DNA from: Clostridium oryzae
GTDB lineage: Bacteria; Bacillota; Clostridia; Clostridiales; Clostridiaceae
Assembly: GCF_002029235.1 (NCBI RefSeq)
Contig: NZ_MZGV01000017.1
Span: 20,194 to 84,193 of the forward strand
Length of the DNA: 64,000 nt
Direction of reading: 5' to 3'
Under the pieces are notes generated by a model. The model was given only the letters and a program-made list of their open reading frames with translations. It made no database searches and was not told where the DNA came from. This document shows, in pieces, positions 6,907-16,768 of this stretch. Within the stretch, counting starts at the first letter, position 1. Every line of letters starts with the position of its first letter. A program made the position numbers and the translations under genes.

Positions 6907-8106
6907 TTGAATAAATTGTACAAAAACTCAAATTTAATTATTTATCTAGTCGGAATTTTTGTATCGGGTATTGGAACAAAACTTACAACAATAGCTTTAT
7001 CAGATAAAGTTTTGAAACTAACTGGCAATGATTTTAATGTAAGCTTAGTATTTATGCTGCAAAGTCTGCCTATTTTAATTCTAGGCATGGCCGCCGGAAA
7101 CATTATAGATAAAAAAAATAAGAAACAGACTTTCATATTAATGAATGTAATTTTCGCTATCACTTCCTTTACTTTTTCCTTAACTAACAATAGCATAATG
7201 ATTTTCGCTATTCTGCTTATTAATGGCATTATTCAAGCTTTTTATATTCCATGTGGAACTTCATTAATGCCTTTGTTGGTTAATAAGGAAAATTTAAGTG
7301 AAGCTAACGGGTTAAAGATGTCTATAAATGGGATCGTAATGATAGCCGGTTATGCATTTGCAGGCATTCTAGTAAGCTTCATCGGAAACAATATGGCATT
7401 TATCATAGATGCCATATCCTTTGTAAGCATAGCTTTAATATTCAACTTTCTGAAGATAATTAATAAAGACACTGACATCAGCAAGAACAGTACTGATAAA
7501 GAAAGCATAAAAAGAGATTTCTTAGCTGGATGGGAATTTGTTAAGAATAATTCAATAATAAGATCAATATTCTTTATTGACCTTATTGTTACTTTCATAA
7601 TTTCTATGCAGTCACCACTTACTTATATCTTTGTAGAAAAATATTTAGGCGGCAGGATTCTCATGGCACAAAGAACCGGATTTTTGTTTTCCTTTGCTGG
7701 TATAGGTACAATATTGGGCGGACTGCTTTTAGTCAAATTCAAACATGAAAACAAACTACTATTACTCACAGCTTCGCTGGTATTTGACAGCATTATAGTC
7801 ATCATCTTTTCATTAAACAAATATTTTCCTGCATCATTGCTGTTATACGGATGCATGGGTGTTGTTGGAGCTTTTAATGGCGGAATCCTCCAAACCGTAC
7901 TTCAGGAAAAAACTCCAGAAAGTATTCTAGGTCGTGTATCAGGTTTTATAAGTTCTATAATTGAACCTGCCAGTATGTTATCACTATTGATTGGTGGTGT
8001 ATGTTCCAATCTCATTGAAGTAAAATGGGTCTTTATCATAGGTTCCCTATTAGAACTTGGAACAGGGCTATTTTTCCTTACGTTTTATTTTAGAAAACAA
8101 AATTGA
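6907..8106 (+). CDS. MFS transporter, probable drug exporter
   Basis: 399 residues with about 12 membrane segments. The start is TTG at 6907, fixed by GGAGG at 6894-6898 with 8-base spacing. The N-terminal half has the MFS loop 2-3 pattern (GNIIDKKNKKQ near residue 65), and the polytopic layout with a central loop near 190-205 (DTDISKNSTDKESIKRDF) resembles the macrolide/multidrug exporter branch (MFS_3 type). Substrate cannot be read from sequence. The upstream hairpin suggests attenuation, known for some antibiotic-resistance exporters, but no leader peptide was established. Confidence 0.85.
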   Translation: MNKLYKNSNLIIYLVGIFVSGIGTKLTTIALSDKVLKLTGNDFNVSLVFMLQSLPILILGMAAGNIIDKKNKKQTFILMNVIFAITSFTFSLTNNSIMIFAILLINGIIQAFYIPCGTSLMPLLVNKENLSEANGLKMSINGIVMIAGYAFAGILVSFIGNNMAFIIDAISFVSIALIFNFLKIINKDTDISKNSTDKESIKRDFLAGWEFVKNNSIIRSIFFIDLIVTFIISMQSPLTYIFVEKYLGGRILMAQRTGFLFSFAGIGTILGGLLLVKFKHENKLLLLTASLVFDSIIVIIFSLNKYFPASLLLYGCMGVVGAFNGGILQTVLQEKTPESILGRVSGFISSIIEPASMLSLLIGGVCSNLIEVKWVFIIGSLLELGTGLFFLTFYFRKQN

Positions 8107-8109
8107 TTC

Positions 8110-8140
8110 GTAGGAATTCAGCACAGCTGAATTCCCACCT
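8110..8140 (+). terminator. Hairpin between the MFS and GH31 genes
   Basis: GGAATTCAGC (8113-8122) and GCTGAATTCC (8126-8135) pair perfectly around a 3-base loop. A T/C-rich tail follows. The stem resembles that at 253-285, so these may be copies of one element. It lies between two convergent genes. Confidence 0.5.
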
Positions 8141-8175
8141 TCACTTTTCTCTTTACTCTTTACTCTTTATAATTT

Positions 8176-8196
8176 GTCACATGCCCGGCACTTGAC
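8176..8196. repeat. Short palindromic repeat, copy 1
   Basis: A 21-base near-palindrome with central TGCCCGGCA, flanked by GTCAC and CTTGAC. A copy differing at two positions is at 41024-41044. Both sit immediately beside gene ends, as REP-like intergenic repeats do. Confidence 0.5.
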
Positions 8197-8197
8197 T

Positions 8198-10582
8198 TTA
8201 GAACTGCACAACTATATCTTGTTTAGCTTTCAAATCTTCAACAGAGAAACTTAATGTCTTCTTACTTTCATTGTACAAAATAATTTCTTCTCCATTTATA
8301 CTAACAGGCTTTTTCAACACTCCATGAATAACTATGCCATAAACCTTTCTACCAGTGTCATAAGCACTTGTAACTGGTTTTATGCATATATTTATCTTAT
8401 TATTTTCAGTTTTGACACTGAATTCAGTCATAGAGTACACCCCATCTTTATACTCATTGCTTACTCCGTCATCCTCGTATAAGCTGTATTTACCATCTAA
8501 GCCTAGGTATATGTCTAGTGTTAATTTATCCTGTTTCTTTTCACCCACATAGTTAACAACCTCAGCATTAGGGATTATTGAACCTCCCTTTACGAACATT
8601 GGAAGAACATCCATCGGAGCATCAACTAACACATATTTCCCACCTTCAATATATTCCTCTGTCCAATAATTAAACCAGCAGCCCTTTGGAAGATAAACAC
8701 ACTTCTTTGTAACAGAAGGTCTTGTTACAGGAGCTACAAGTATATTCTCACCATATAGAAATTCATCATTCAAATTATATACTTCCTTATCAGCCTCATA
8801 TTCCAAAACTAAAGGTCGCATAATAGGAATTCCTGTTGTACTTGCCTTATAGAATTCATTATAGTTATATGGTAAAAGTTTATATCTTAGATCTATATAT
8901 TTCTTGCTTATGGCTTCAACCTTCTCATTAAATGCCCATGGCTCCTGCTGAATTGTATAGATAGCTGAATGTCCCCTAAAAAATGGTGTGAATGCTCCAA
9001 GCTGAATCCATCTTGCAAAAAGCTCTCCTGTAGCATCACCCTGGAAACCTCCAACATCACCGCCTACAAAAGGCACTCCTGACATACCTATATTCATATG
9101 CATAGGTATAGCACTTTCAAGATGCTCCCACCAGCTGGTATTATCTCCAGTCCAAACTGCTGAGTATCTCTGTATTCCTGCATATGCTGATCTGGTTACT
9201 ATAAATGGTCTTTCTTCTGGTTTTAGATTTTCAAACGCCTTACGTGTCCCTTTACACATACTGAAGCCGTATATATTATGATATCTTCTGAAACTTCTTG
9301 GATTTCCATTATTGTCCATCATAACATGATCTGGCACTGTCGCTAGAGTCCTATCCTGACTACTATCTACAGAAAAATCACTTGGTTCATTCATATCATT
9401 CCATATTCCGGCAATTCCCTTTCCTATAAGAGCTTTATGCTTCTCAGCCCACCATTCCTGCGTTTTCTCCTTGGTAAAATCAGGGTATGCTGCAACTCCA
9501 GGCCATACCTCACCATGATAAATATTTCCTTCTGGTTCCTTACAATAAACATCCTTTTTAAGACCGTCCATATATACATCATATTCCGCATCTTTCTTAA
9601 CACCAGGATCAACTATTGTAACAACCTTGAACCCCTGCTCTCTAAGTTCTGTAAGCATACGTTCAGGATCTGGGAAGCCATTCTCATCCCAAGTGAACAC
9701 CCTGTAGCCATCCATATAATCTATATCCAGATATATTACATCGCAGGGAATATTCTTTTCTCTAAAATCACCTGCCAGCTTTTTTATTGTACTTTCAGGA
9801 TAATAACTCCATCTGCACTGCTGATATCCAAGTGACCACATAGGCGGCATTGTCATTCTTCCAGTTATATCACTGTACTTACTTACTACATCTTTAAGCT
9901 TTCCGCCATATATGAAATAAAAGTTTATTTCTTCATCATCAACTTCGAAGCTGTAGAAGTTGTCATTATCCTCTCTTAAATCAAACCAGGTTCTTCCTGG
10001 GTTATCCACTAATATCCCATAGCTTTCCTGTCCATCAAAATTAATTAGAAATGGTATTGATTTATATAGTGGGTCTTTTGTAGGAGTATGCAGCGGCTCA
10101 TCCGTATTCCACATAACATACTTCCTTCCCTTTTTATCTAAAAAGCCCGTTTTCTCACCAAGGCCATAGAAATGGTTATTTTGATCCATGTCTATATTAC
10201 ATTTTATCGTATCCCTATTCCAGCAAAACCCTTCTTCCTTGCTTTTATATATAAGCCTTCCAGAACTATTTGTTACTGATATAGCACCATCTGCTTTTCT
10301 TACAGCAATCATTAGCTTATCAGTACCGATAACTATATTTTCCTCATTATCTTCTAATGTAAATTTTTCCAAGCTTTTTTCATTTATCACTGCAAAAGAC
10401 GGTACATTCAGGAACTTTCCTGTCTTTGTAAATGTTACCTTAAACATATCCTCTGTTAATAACTTTATATTCATAAGTCCTTTTTCAAATTGAATTTGCG
10501 CCCCATCCTTAAGCTTTGCCTTTAAACTTGCATTTTCACTTTTGTTTTGCTTTTTCTGCTTATCACTTTCCCAAAATCCCAT
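8198..10582 (-). CDS. Alpha-glucosidase, glycoside hydrolase family 31
   Basis: 794 residues from MGFWESDK; an earlier GTG leaves no room for the AAGGAG site. Hydrolyses terminal alpha-linked glucose or related residues. Order: N-terminal beta-sandwich with a galactose-mutarotase-like fold, (beta/alpha)8 barrel from about residue 240, distal beta domains. The nucleophile Asp is in GIWNDMNEPSDF (about residue 400); the acid/base Asp is in SAVWTGDNTSWW; GGDVGGF and FFRGHS are also typical of GH31. No signal peptide, so cytoplasmic. It follows a LacI regulator gene by 24 bases and is probably its target. Alpha-xylosidase activity is the main alternative, as GH31 contains both. Confidence 0.9.
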   Translation of the reverse strand: MGFWESDKQKKQNKSENASLKAKLKDGAQIQFEKGLMNIKLLTEDMFKVTFTKTGKFLNVPSFAVINEKSLEKFTLEDNEENIVIGTDKLMIAVRKADGAISVTNSSGRLIYKSKEEGFCWNRDTIKCNIDMDQNNHFYGLGEKTGFLDKKGRKYVMWNTDEPLHTPTKDPLYKSIPFLINFDGQESYGILVDNPGRTWFDLREDNDNFYSFEVDDEEINFYFIYGGKLKDVVSKYSDITGRMTMPPMWSLGYQQCRWSYYPESTIKKLAGDFREKNIPCDVIYLDIDYMDGYRVFTWDENGFPDPERMLTELREQGFKVVTIVDPGVKKDAEYDVYMDGLKKDVYCKEPEGNIYHGEVWPGVAAYPDFTKEKTQEWWAEKHKALIGKGIAGIWNDMNEPSDFSVDSSQDRTLATVPDHVMMDNNGNPRSFRRYHNIYGFSMCKGTRKAFENLKPEERPFIVTRSAYAGIQRYSAVWTGDNTSWWEHLESAIPMHMNIGMSGVPFVGGDVGGFQGDATGELFARWIQLGAFTPFFRGHSAIYTIQQEPWAFNEKVEAISKKYIDLRYKLLPYNYNEFYKASTTGIPIMRPLVLEYEADKEVYNLNDEFLYGENILVAPVTRPSVTKKCVYLPKGCWFNYWTEEYIEGGKYVLVDAPMDVLPMFVKGGSIIPNAEVVNYVGEKKQDKLTLDIYLGLDGKYSLYEDDGVSNEYKDGVYSMTEFSVKTENNKINICIKPVTSAYDTGRKVYGIVIHGVLKKPVSINGEEIILYNESKKTLSFSVEDLKAKQDIVVQF

Positions 10583-10606
10583 AATACACACTCCTTACAT
10601 ATATTT

Positions 10607-11626
10607 TTATAAATTTGTAGTTTCTCTTATAACTAGACTTGGTTCTAATATCTTTTCAGCACTGTCATTATTCTTACCATTTTGCAATTGCATTAGCAGT
10701 CTTTCGCATGCAAAGCTACTTAATTCCTGTATAGGCTGATGTATTGTTGAAAGTTTAGGTGTAAGTATATGTGAAAGTTCTATATCATCATATCCAATAA
10801 CAGCTATATCTTCAGGAACTTTAATTTTATATTTCAACAGCTGTGAAACAGCACCTAGAGCCATTAAATCACTCTGCGCAAAAATAGCATCAATACTGCT
10901 AAGAAGATTTCTGTTTTCAATTATGATTCTTTCACCGGCCGAAAAGGATAAATCACCTATAAACACCTTGGCATTATGAGGTTCAATACCATTATCCTTC
11001 ATAGCCTGTTTCATTCCATCTGTTCTTTGATCAAATTCACCGGAATTAAATGAAATACAGATTATGTTCTTTCTCTGCTGTTCAATAAGATGCTTTGTTG
11101 CAATGTAACCACCTTTGAAATGATCCGTGCCAAAATATTCAAACTTAATAGATGTTTTTTCTTTAGGTCTCTGATGCAAAAATAAAAACGGTAGATTACA
11201 ATTTTCTAAAAGCTTCATATCATCTTGTTGAATCAAGTCATCACAAACTATAAATCCGTCTACTTTGTTACTACTAATAAGCTTCTTTATATTACTTTCC
11301 CCATTAAATTGATTTTTAGCTGTTGTAGAAATAACATCATAACCTTTGCTTTCAAATATGCTGCACACATTATTTTGTATATTCATAAAAAACATGTTGA
11401 CATCGAATCCTGTAAAACCGCTGATATGTATTAATGCAATAGTCTTAGTTTTACTGGATTTAAGTCCCCTGGCATTGGCATTGAATTCAAAACCCATATC
11501 TTTTGCAATCTTTAATATTCTTTTCTTCGTCTCCTTAGCTACAAGAGGACTGTCATTTAAACTTCTTGATACAGTAGAATGGTTAACTCCTGCTATTTTA
11601 GCAATATCTTTAATAGTAACAGCCAT
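10607..11626 (-). CDS. LacI-family repressor, upstream of GH31
   Basis: 339 residues from MAVTIKDIAK, chosen because AAAGGAG lies 5-6 bases before the ATG. N-terminal helix-turn-helix (VTIKDIAKIAGVNHSTVSRSLN), hinge with NANARGLKSSKT near residue 55, then a periplasmic-binding-protein-like sugar domain with VIGYDDIELSHILTPKLSTI near 265-285. Cotranscribed ahead of the alpha-glucosidase, so probably a local repressor of alpha-glucoside use. The inducer is unknown. I found no convincing palindromic operator in the AT-rich region upstream. Confidence 0.9.
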   Translation of the reverse strand: MAVTIKDIAKIAGVNHSTVSRSLNDSPLVAKETKKRILKIAKDMGFEFNANARGLKSSKTKTIALIHISGFTGFDVNMFFMNIQNNVCSIFESKGYDVISTTAKNQFNGESNIKKLISSNKVDGFIVCDDLIQQDDMKLLENCNLPFLFLHQRPKEKTSIKFEYFGTDHFKGGYIATKHLIEQQRKNIICISFNSGEFDQRTDGMKQAMKDNGIEPHNAKVFIGDLSFSAGERIIIENRNLLSSIDAIFAQSDLMALGAVSQLLKYKIKVPEDIAVIGYDDIELSHILTPKLSTIHQPIQELSSFACERLLMQLQNGKNNDSAEKILEPSLVIRETTNL

Positions 11627-11771
11627 AACTTCTCCTTTGCACACGTTTGTATTAAGGTAATTTTACAACAAAAAACTTAATTTGTAAACCATATTTTTTC
11701 CCATAATTATTGAAGAAATTTTAGATATATTGTAAAATATATTTAAATATTATTTTAATTAAGGAGTTCTT

Positions 11772-12413
11772 ATGGAATATAATAACGTTAATGCTTATGC
11801 TAAAACTGCTTCCGAACTTAGATATGACGCACGAAACAGTCTAAGGGGATTGTGGGGGACAAGCGTATTGCTTTGCCTTGTATTTGGGCTTATCACTTCC
11901 CTTTCAGGAATACCTATTGCTGGTCAATTAATTCTTCTTTTAATCACAGGTCCTTTGAATTTAGGGCTTACAATTTGCTTTGTAAATTTAGTTAGACAAA
12001 ACCCGTTTAGGCTTGAAGATTTATTTAATGGGTTTAAGAACTTTACGTCATCATTCGTATTATTTTTATTGACGACTATATTTACAACTTTATGGACGTT
12101 TCTTTTTATTATACCTGGTATAATAGCAAGATACAGATATGCTATGGCTTACTATATTTTAAACGATAATCCTGATATGAGTGCTAACGAGGCTATTAAA
12201 CAAAGTTCATTAATGATGAAAGGCCACAAATGGAGACTTTTCTGCTTACATTTGAGCTTCATAGGCTGGATACTGCTATGTACTATTACGATAGTAGGTA
12301 TTATAGGTTTGCTTTGGGTTATACCATACATGAAAACAGCTGAAACATGTTTCTACGAAAATCTAAAGGCAATTTACGGTGATGTTAAATCACCTGAAGA
12401 AAGTACTTTTTAA
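11772..12413 (+). CDS. DUF975 family membrane protein
   Basis: 213 residues. The N-terminus ASELRYDARNSLRGLWG is the typical DUF975 motif, followed by four to five membrane segments (about 28-48, 50-70, 95-120, 150-175) and the conserved LRYAMAYYILNDNP-like stretch (here YRYAMAYYIL). Conserved features include an ANEAIKQSSLMMKGHKWRLFCL segment before the last helices. Function unknown; such proteins are common integral membrane proteins of Firmicutes. Start at ATG 11772 with AAGGAG at 11761. A terminator follows at 12471. Confidence 0.85.
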   Translation: MEYNNVNAYAKTASELRYDARNSLRGLWGTSVLLCLVFGLITSLSGIPIAGQLILLLITGPLNLGLTICFVNLVRQNPFRLEDLFNGFKNFTSSFVLFLLTTIFTTLWTFLFIIPGIIARYRYAMAYYILNDNPDMSANEAIKQSSLMMKGHKWRLFCLHLSFIGWILLCTITIVGIIGLLWVIPYMKTAETCFYENLKAIYGDVKSPEESTF

Positions 12414-12470
12414 TTAGAGCTGAACAGGTACATGCGCACGTTAAGAGTTGATGTGCTTAACAAATTAAAA

Positions 12471-12499
12471 GGCTGCAGCAAAAACGCTGCAGTCTTTTT
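12471..12499 (+). terminator. Terminator after the DUF975 gene
   Basis: GGCTGCAGC (12471-12479) pairs with GCTGCAGTC (12486-12494, one G-T pair) and is followed by TTTTT. Confidence 0.8.
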
Positions 12500-12599
12500 C
12501 TTATCTTAATATTACTTTGTAAATTTTGACCAGCCTTAAGTACACGACAATTTTAAACCTGATGAATAGTGGTGTAGGTATAAATAAGGCTTTCTACTA

Positions 12600-12725
12600 T
12601 GTTCTACATAAATGTTGTTTATATGCCTTGTCCCATTAACAACATTTTAGTAAAACATTCTGTAACACTACTCAGGATACATATCCAACAAACCTTGCAG
12701 CAAGCAACAACATTTATGTAAAACA
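12600..12725. mobile_element. MITE-like relic built from IS1595-type ends
   Basis: The outer arms GTTCTACATAAATGTTGT (12601-12618) and ACAACATTTATGTAAAAC (12707-12724) are inverted repeats with one mismatch. A third end (12636-12657), identical over 22 bases to the right end of the element at 26135-27308, lies inside. There is no coding capacity. It sits in the 357-base gap between the DUF975 and RDD genes, otherwise empty apart from the terminator. Confidence 0.55.
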
Positions 12726-12770
12726 GTACCCCAGCGGTTTTATACTCGTATGCTTCTAATGCTCAGCCGA

Positions 12771-13460
12771 CTATATATTATCAATATAACTTTCCCACTG
12801 CTCCAGCAATCCAAGTGCCTCAAACTTATCTCTGAAATACCTGTGCAGCTTATCCCTAAGCTCGTCTGAATCCTGATAACTGTCCTTCAATACATTATAC
12901 TCAGTTAATATATCCTTCTCTTCAATACTTAAATATTGTATAAAATCACTATACTGCGGATCTATACCTTCAAAATACACAGGGAGGGCTTCCTTATCAT
13001 GAATTACTATCGTTGATGCCAATATGTCCCCAACCCTCTTATGCTCCTTGGAAAAAAACATTACAATTACACCAACTCCTGTCATATCAACAAACAGCCT
13101 TACAAGGTTCCTTATAGCTGAATGCTTAAAGGTTATTGGCTGCCCATTTCTTCTTATAGTTCTTAATTTAAGCAGTTTCTTACCAATTGTTCTTCCATTC
13201 ATAGTAAGTTCAAGCACGATAAAATATCCATAAGTAAATACAGCAATTATAAGCATAGATATTCCAACAATCCATCCATAATAATTCTTCCAAAATGTTG
13301 GTGCAAATCTATTGATTAATAGTATAGCAATCAGTAAAGCAATATCTGCAACACCTATTATAAGCATATCTATAGACGCTGCTGCCGTCCTCGAAGGTAA
13401 ATCTCCCAGCATATATTCTACTTCTATGTTTTCAGGTGTAGTAATCTTAATTTTTTTCAT
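12771..13460 (-). CDS. RDD family membrane protein
   Basis: 229 residues. RDD signature at LGDLPSRTAAASIDMLII (R and D in helix 1, near residue 20) and NGRTIGKKLLKLRTIRRNGQP (near 90); three to four membrane segments, then a soluble C-terminal tail of about 70 residues. Function unknown; in Firmicutes it often sits with SpoIIM-like, DUF58 and MoxR genes, exactly as here. Divergent from the SpoIIM-like gene at 13523. Confidence 0.85.
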   Translation of the reverse strand: MKKIKITTPENIEVEYMLGDLPSRTAAASIDMLIIGVADIALLIAILLINRFAPTFWKNYYGWIVGISMLIIAVFTYGYFIVLELTMNGRTIGKKLLKLRTIRRNGQPITFKHSAIRNLVRLFVDMTGVGVIVMFFSKEHKRVGDILASTIVIHDKEALPVYFEGIDPQYSDFIQYLSIEEKDILTEYNVLKDSYQDSDELRDKLHRYFRDKFEALGLLEQWESYIDNI

Positions 13461-13522
13461 GCTCTCCTCCTTGTATACACAAACATATTTTTATTTGATA
13501 AAATTGTATTGAGGTGAAAAAT

Positions 13523-14476
13523 TTGAAAGAAGAAAAATTTATTAGTTCCAACTCACATCTATGGAAAGAACTAGAGGCTTTCTCTACTAAAATAGATAAA
13601 AAGGGTATAAGCCATCTTTCTTCCGAGGAAGTTAGGCGATTCCTGCATGTTTTCAGACAATGCAGCCATCATTTAGCATACAGCAGAACTCATTACAGCG
13701 GCAGTAATACATCATTATATTTAAATTCATTATTAAGTAAATGTCACAGCCATGTTTATGCTGTAAAAAAAGTTTCGCCAGGATATCCTCTTAAATATAT
13801 CGGAATTATTTTTCCAAAACTCTTAAGAAAGTTTAAATGGTATGTGCTAGCTTCCTTTGCGTTTTTTCTATTAGGTGCAATAGTAAGTTTTATATCTGTA
13901 TTCTATGATACTTCCAATGCAACACTCTTCCTGCCTTCTAGTGTATTATCAGGAGCTAAGAGTAGTGGTTCACACGCTTCAAATTGGAATTATCCGCTCA
14001 TGTCCAGTACAATAATGATAAACAACATCACTGTAGCTCTAAGAGCCTTTGTTTTTGGAATAACTTTAGGTCTTGGCACAATATATGTGTTGTTCTATAA
14101 CGGCCTCACATTAGGTGCACTTACTGCACTTATGTATAGAAATGGCGATGTAATTAGATACTGGTCTCTGATACTTCCTCATGGCATAATCGAACTTACT
14201 GCCATATTCATATCAGGCGCTGCCGGTTTGATAATCGCTAAGTCTATACTTCTGCCTGGCATATACTCCCGAAAACATTCAATAGTTAAAGGTTCTAAGG
14301 ATGCTGTATCCCTTATAGGAGGAGTTATATTTCTACTAGTCATAGCAGGTACGATTGAGGGCTTCTTTACACCACTTAATATAAGTCCTATTGTAAAACT
14401 CTTCTTTGCTGGCGTAACCTTTGTCTTGCTTGCAGTATATTTTTCACTGGCATATGTTATCAAGAATAAAAACTAA
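13523..14476 (+). CDS. SpoIIM-like (DUF95) membrane protein
   Basis: 317 residues. The TTG at 13523 is preferred: GAGGTG at 13511-13516 acts as ribosome site, which excludes the in-frame GTG at 13514 lying within it. The soluble N-terminus (1-95) has HVFRQCSHHLAYSRTHY, typical of the family. At least five membrane segments follow, including HGIIELTAIFISGAAGLIIAKS, the hallmark SpoIIM/DUF95 stretch. The sporulation SpoIIM is shorter; this paralog belongs to the MoxR/DUF58 neighbourhood. Its 3' end overlaps the convergent DUF58 gene by 4 bases. Role unknown. Confidence 0.85.
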   Translation: MKEEKFISSNSHLWKELEAFSTKIDKKGISHLSSEEVRRFLHVFRQCSHHLAYSRTHYSGSNTSLYLNSLLSKCHSHVYAVKKVSPGYPLKYIGIIFPKLLRKFKWYVLASFAFFLLGAIVSFISVFYDTSNATLFLPSSVLSGAKSSGSHASNWNYPLMSSTIMINNITVALRAFVFGITLGLGTIYVLFYNGLTLGALTALMYRNGDVIRYWSLILPHGIIELTAIFISGAAGLIIAKSILLPGIYSRKHSIVKGSKDAVSLIGGVIFLLVIAGTIEGFFTPLNISPIVKLFFAGVTFVLLAVYFSLAYVIKNKN

Positions 14477-15786
14477 ATATAGTTTTTATTCTTGATCTCT
14501 AAATATTTGTTCACTGCTGTAAATTCAACCTTTTCCGCTTCACATTCAATGCAGAATACACCTTTTCTATTTAAAAAGCTTATGATTCTCTTTCTATCCT
14601 GCAGCATTTCTAGTGCTGTTCCTTTATTAAATACTTCTTCTCCATTTTTTGCTCTCCTCGCTGCCATTTCTTCAAGTTTGTCATTCTTAATAAAAATTAT
14701 TACAACAATACTGTTTTTGCTTACTGCAGGCAAAACCTTAAGCATCTCTTCAGCCTCTTCAGTAGTTTCAAAATCAGTAAGCATAAACACTATACTTCTG
14801 TGTCGCTCTTTACGTTTAAAATGATAAAATGCTTCGTCATAATTTGAAGTCTCATTAGTATAATCTATATGATAAAGCGCTTCCAGCATCTTGTTTCTAT
14901 GTCCTGCGCCCTTACCAGGCATTATCATATTCTTTACACCTGTATTAAAAATCAGAAGGCCCGATTTGTCCCCACCCTGATTTACGACATCAGACATAAC
15001 CAATGCTGTATTCACTGCAAGATCAAGCTTTCTGTAACCTCTTACTGTATAGCTCATACTTCTTCCCGTATCTATAAACATATATACATGCTGGTTCTTC
15101 TCAGGTTCATACTGGTTTATAATAGGCTTATTCTCTCTTGCAGTAGCCTTCCAGTTTATCTTTCTATATTCATCTCCTGGAACATACTCTCTTAAACTCT
15201 CAAAAGCAGTACCTCTTCCAAGAGTCTTAAGTGAACGCTGCCCGTTTCTAAAAGCTCTGTTATTACAAATACTAAGGCGATATTTTCTTAAGTTTTTGAT
15301 ATTAGGATATATCTTATACTCTCTTGAAAGATCGACTTTAAACATCTTACTGCATAAACCAAGCTTGCCTGTAAACTTTACGTATACATTTTTAAACGTA
15401 AAAGCTCCTCTTTTAGTAGGCACAAGGATATAACTCACAATTTCCTTCTGATGTGGTGCCACTTCCTTCTTAATTATCGGATTCTCCGCCTTAAAATGAA
15501 ACTCTGGTACCTCATCGATAATTTGGAAATTAAGCCTTCTGCTGCTAAGATTATATATTTCAAACGAAATATTCTCCTCTTCATAGATGCTTAAAGTTTC
15601 CTCACCAGTTCTTGTAATCTGAAAATCTGTATCCTTTTCTGATATCACATAATCTATGATTAATAGTGCGCAGCATATAACGTCATAAATGATAAATATC
15701 GTAAGTGCATTATGCCAAATGAAAGATAGACCCAAAAGCAGAATTCCTATGGATAAAATATAAATAAATCTTTTTGTAATATTCAA
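14473..15786 (-). CDS. DUF58 / von Willebrand-like membrane protein
   Basis: About 437 residues. Two hydrophobic segments near the N-terminus (about 8-45), a beta-rich extracytoplasmic-like stretch, then the DUF58 signature GRGTAFESLREYVPGDEYRKINWKATAR (here at about 190-218) and a vWA-like fold with FIDTGRSMSY. Partner of the MoxR ATPase upstream, with 17 bases between genes. Start placed at TTG 15786 after TAGGTGG; a GTG three codons upstream is possible. MoxR-vWA pairs are thought to act as chaperone-like modules; the client here is unknown. Confidence 0.87.
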   Translation of the reverse strand: MNITKRFIYILSIGILLLGLSFIWHNALTIFIIYDVICCALLIIDYVISEKDTDFQITRTGEETLSIYEEENISFEIYNLSSRRLNFQIIDEVPEFHFKAENPIIKKEVAPHQKEIVSYILVPTKRGAFTFKNVYVKFTGKLGLCSKMFKVDLSREYKIYPNIKNLRKYRLSICNNRAFRNGQRSLKTLGRGTAFESLREYVPGDEYRKINWKATARENKPIINQYEPEKNQHVYMFIDTGRSMSYTVRGYRKLDLAVNTALVMSDVVNQGGDKSGLLIFNTGVKNMIMPGKGAGHRNKMLEALYHIDYTNETSNYDEAFYHFKRKERHRSIVFMLTDFETTEEAEEMLKVLPAVSKNSIVVIIFIKNDKLEEMAARRAKNGEEVFNKGTALEMLQDRKRIISFLNRKGVFCIECEAEKVEFTAVNKYLEIKNKNYI

Positions 15787-15802
15787 ATATACCACCTAAT
15801 CC

Positions 15803-16768
15803 CTATCTTGGTACTTTTACTTTTGAAAGCACATCTCTAAGTACATGTTCTGGCTTTACTCCCTCGATTTCAAGCTCTGGTTTTAAAATTATTCTATGTC
15901 TTAAGGTTGGTATAGCCATCTTCTTTATGTCCTCTGGAATAACATAATCTCTGCCTTCATAAGCCGCTAAAGCCTTCGAACACTTAAGCAATGCTATAGA
16001 ACCTCTTGGTGAACTTCCGATATCTATAGATTCATTCCTTCTTGTTTCCTCTATAATATTTACTATATAACCAATAAGGTCATCATCCAGTTTTATCTCC
16101 TCAACCTGCTTTCTGGCATTCAATATGTCTTCTACAGTACAGATTCTTTCAACATTACTCTTCTCCAAGTTATCACTGTCAAGTCCAGTATTATATCTCT
16201 TAAGCACTTCTCTTTCAGCAGCTTCGCTTGGATAGTCTATTATAATCTTCATCAAGAACCTATCTATTAATGCCTCAGGTAATGGATATGTTCCTTCATA
16301 CTCCAGCGGGTTTTGAGTAGCAAAAACCATATACGGCTCCGAAAGCTCCAGCATCTCACCGTCTATTGAAACAGAATTTTCTGCCATAGCCTCTAATAGT
16401 CCAGCTTGTGTCTTAGGGGGAGTACGATTTATCTCATCTGCAAGAAGAAAATTGGTAAATATAGGGCCCTTCTTAAGCTCAAACTCCCTTGTCTGCATAT
16501 TAAACACCTTTGTACCTGTAACATCAGCAGGCATAAGGTCCGGTGTAAACTGAATTCTCTTAAAATCAAGGGCTAAAGCTCTAGATAAAGTTTTTACCAT
16601 AAGCGTCTTTGCAAGTCCTGGAACACCTTCTAAAAGTACATGTCCTCCGCTAATAAGACTTATTATTGAATATTGAATCAATTCATCCTGCTCTACTATA
16701 ACCTTTTTTAACTCATTTGTTATTTTCTCACTTAATTCTCTTATGAAAGTTTTTTCACTGTTTTCCAA
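15803..16768 (-). CDS. MoxR-family AAA+ ATPase
   Basis: 321 residues. Walker A GVPGLAKT near residue 55, Walker B LLADEINR near 115, sensor 1 at VFATQNPLEYEGTYPLPEALIDRF, and the AAA_lid of MoxR proteins. TTG start after GGAGAG. Overlaps the end of the DUF4350 gene by 28 bases, so it is translated from the same message. Cytoplasmic ATPase, likely acting with the DUF58 protein. Confidence 0.92.
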   Translation of the reverse strand: MENSEKTFIRELSEKITNELKKVIVEQDELIQYSIISLISGGHVLLEGVPGLAKTLMVKTLSRALALDFKRIQFTPDLMPADVTGTKVFNMQTREFELKKGPIFTNFLLADEINRTPPKTQAGLLEAMAENSVSIDGEMLELSEPYMVFATQNPLEYEGTYPLPEALIDRFLMKIIIDYPSEAAEREVLKRYNTGLDSDNLEKSNVERICTVEDILNARKQVEEIKLDDDLIGYIVNIIEETRRNESIDIGSSPRGSIALLKCSKALAAYEGRDYVIPEDIKKMAIPTLRHRIILKPELEIEGVKPEHVLRDVLSKVKVPR

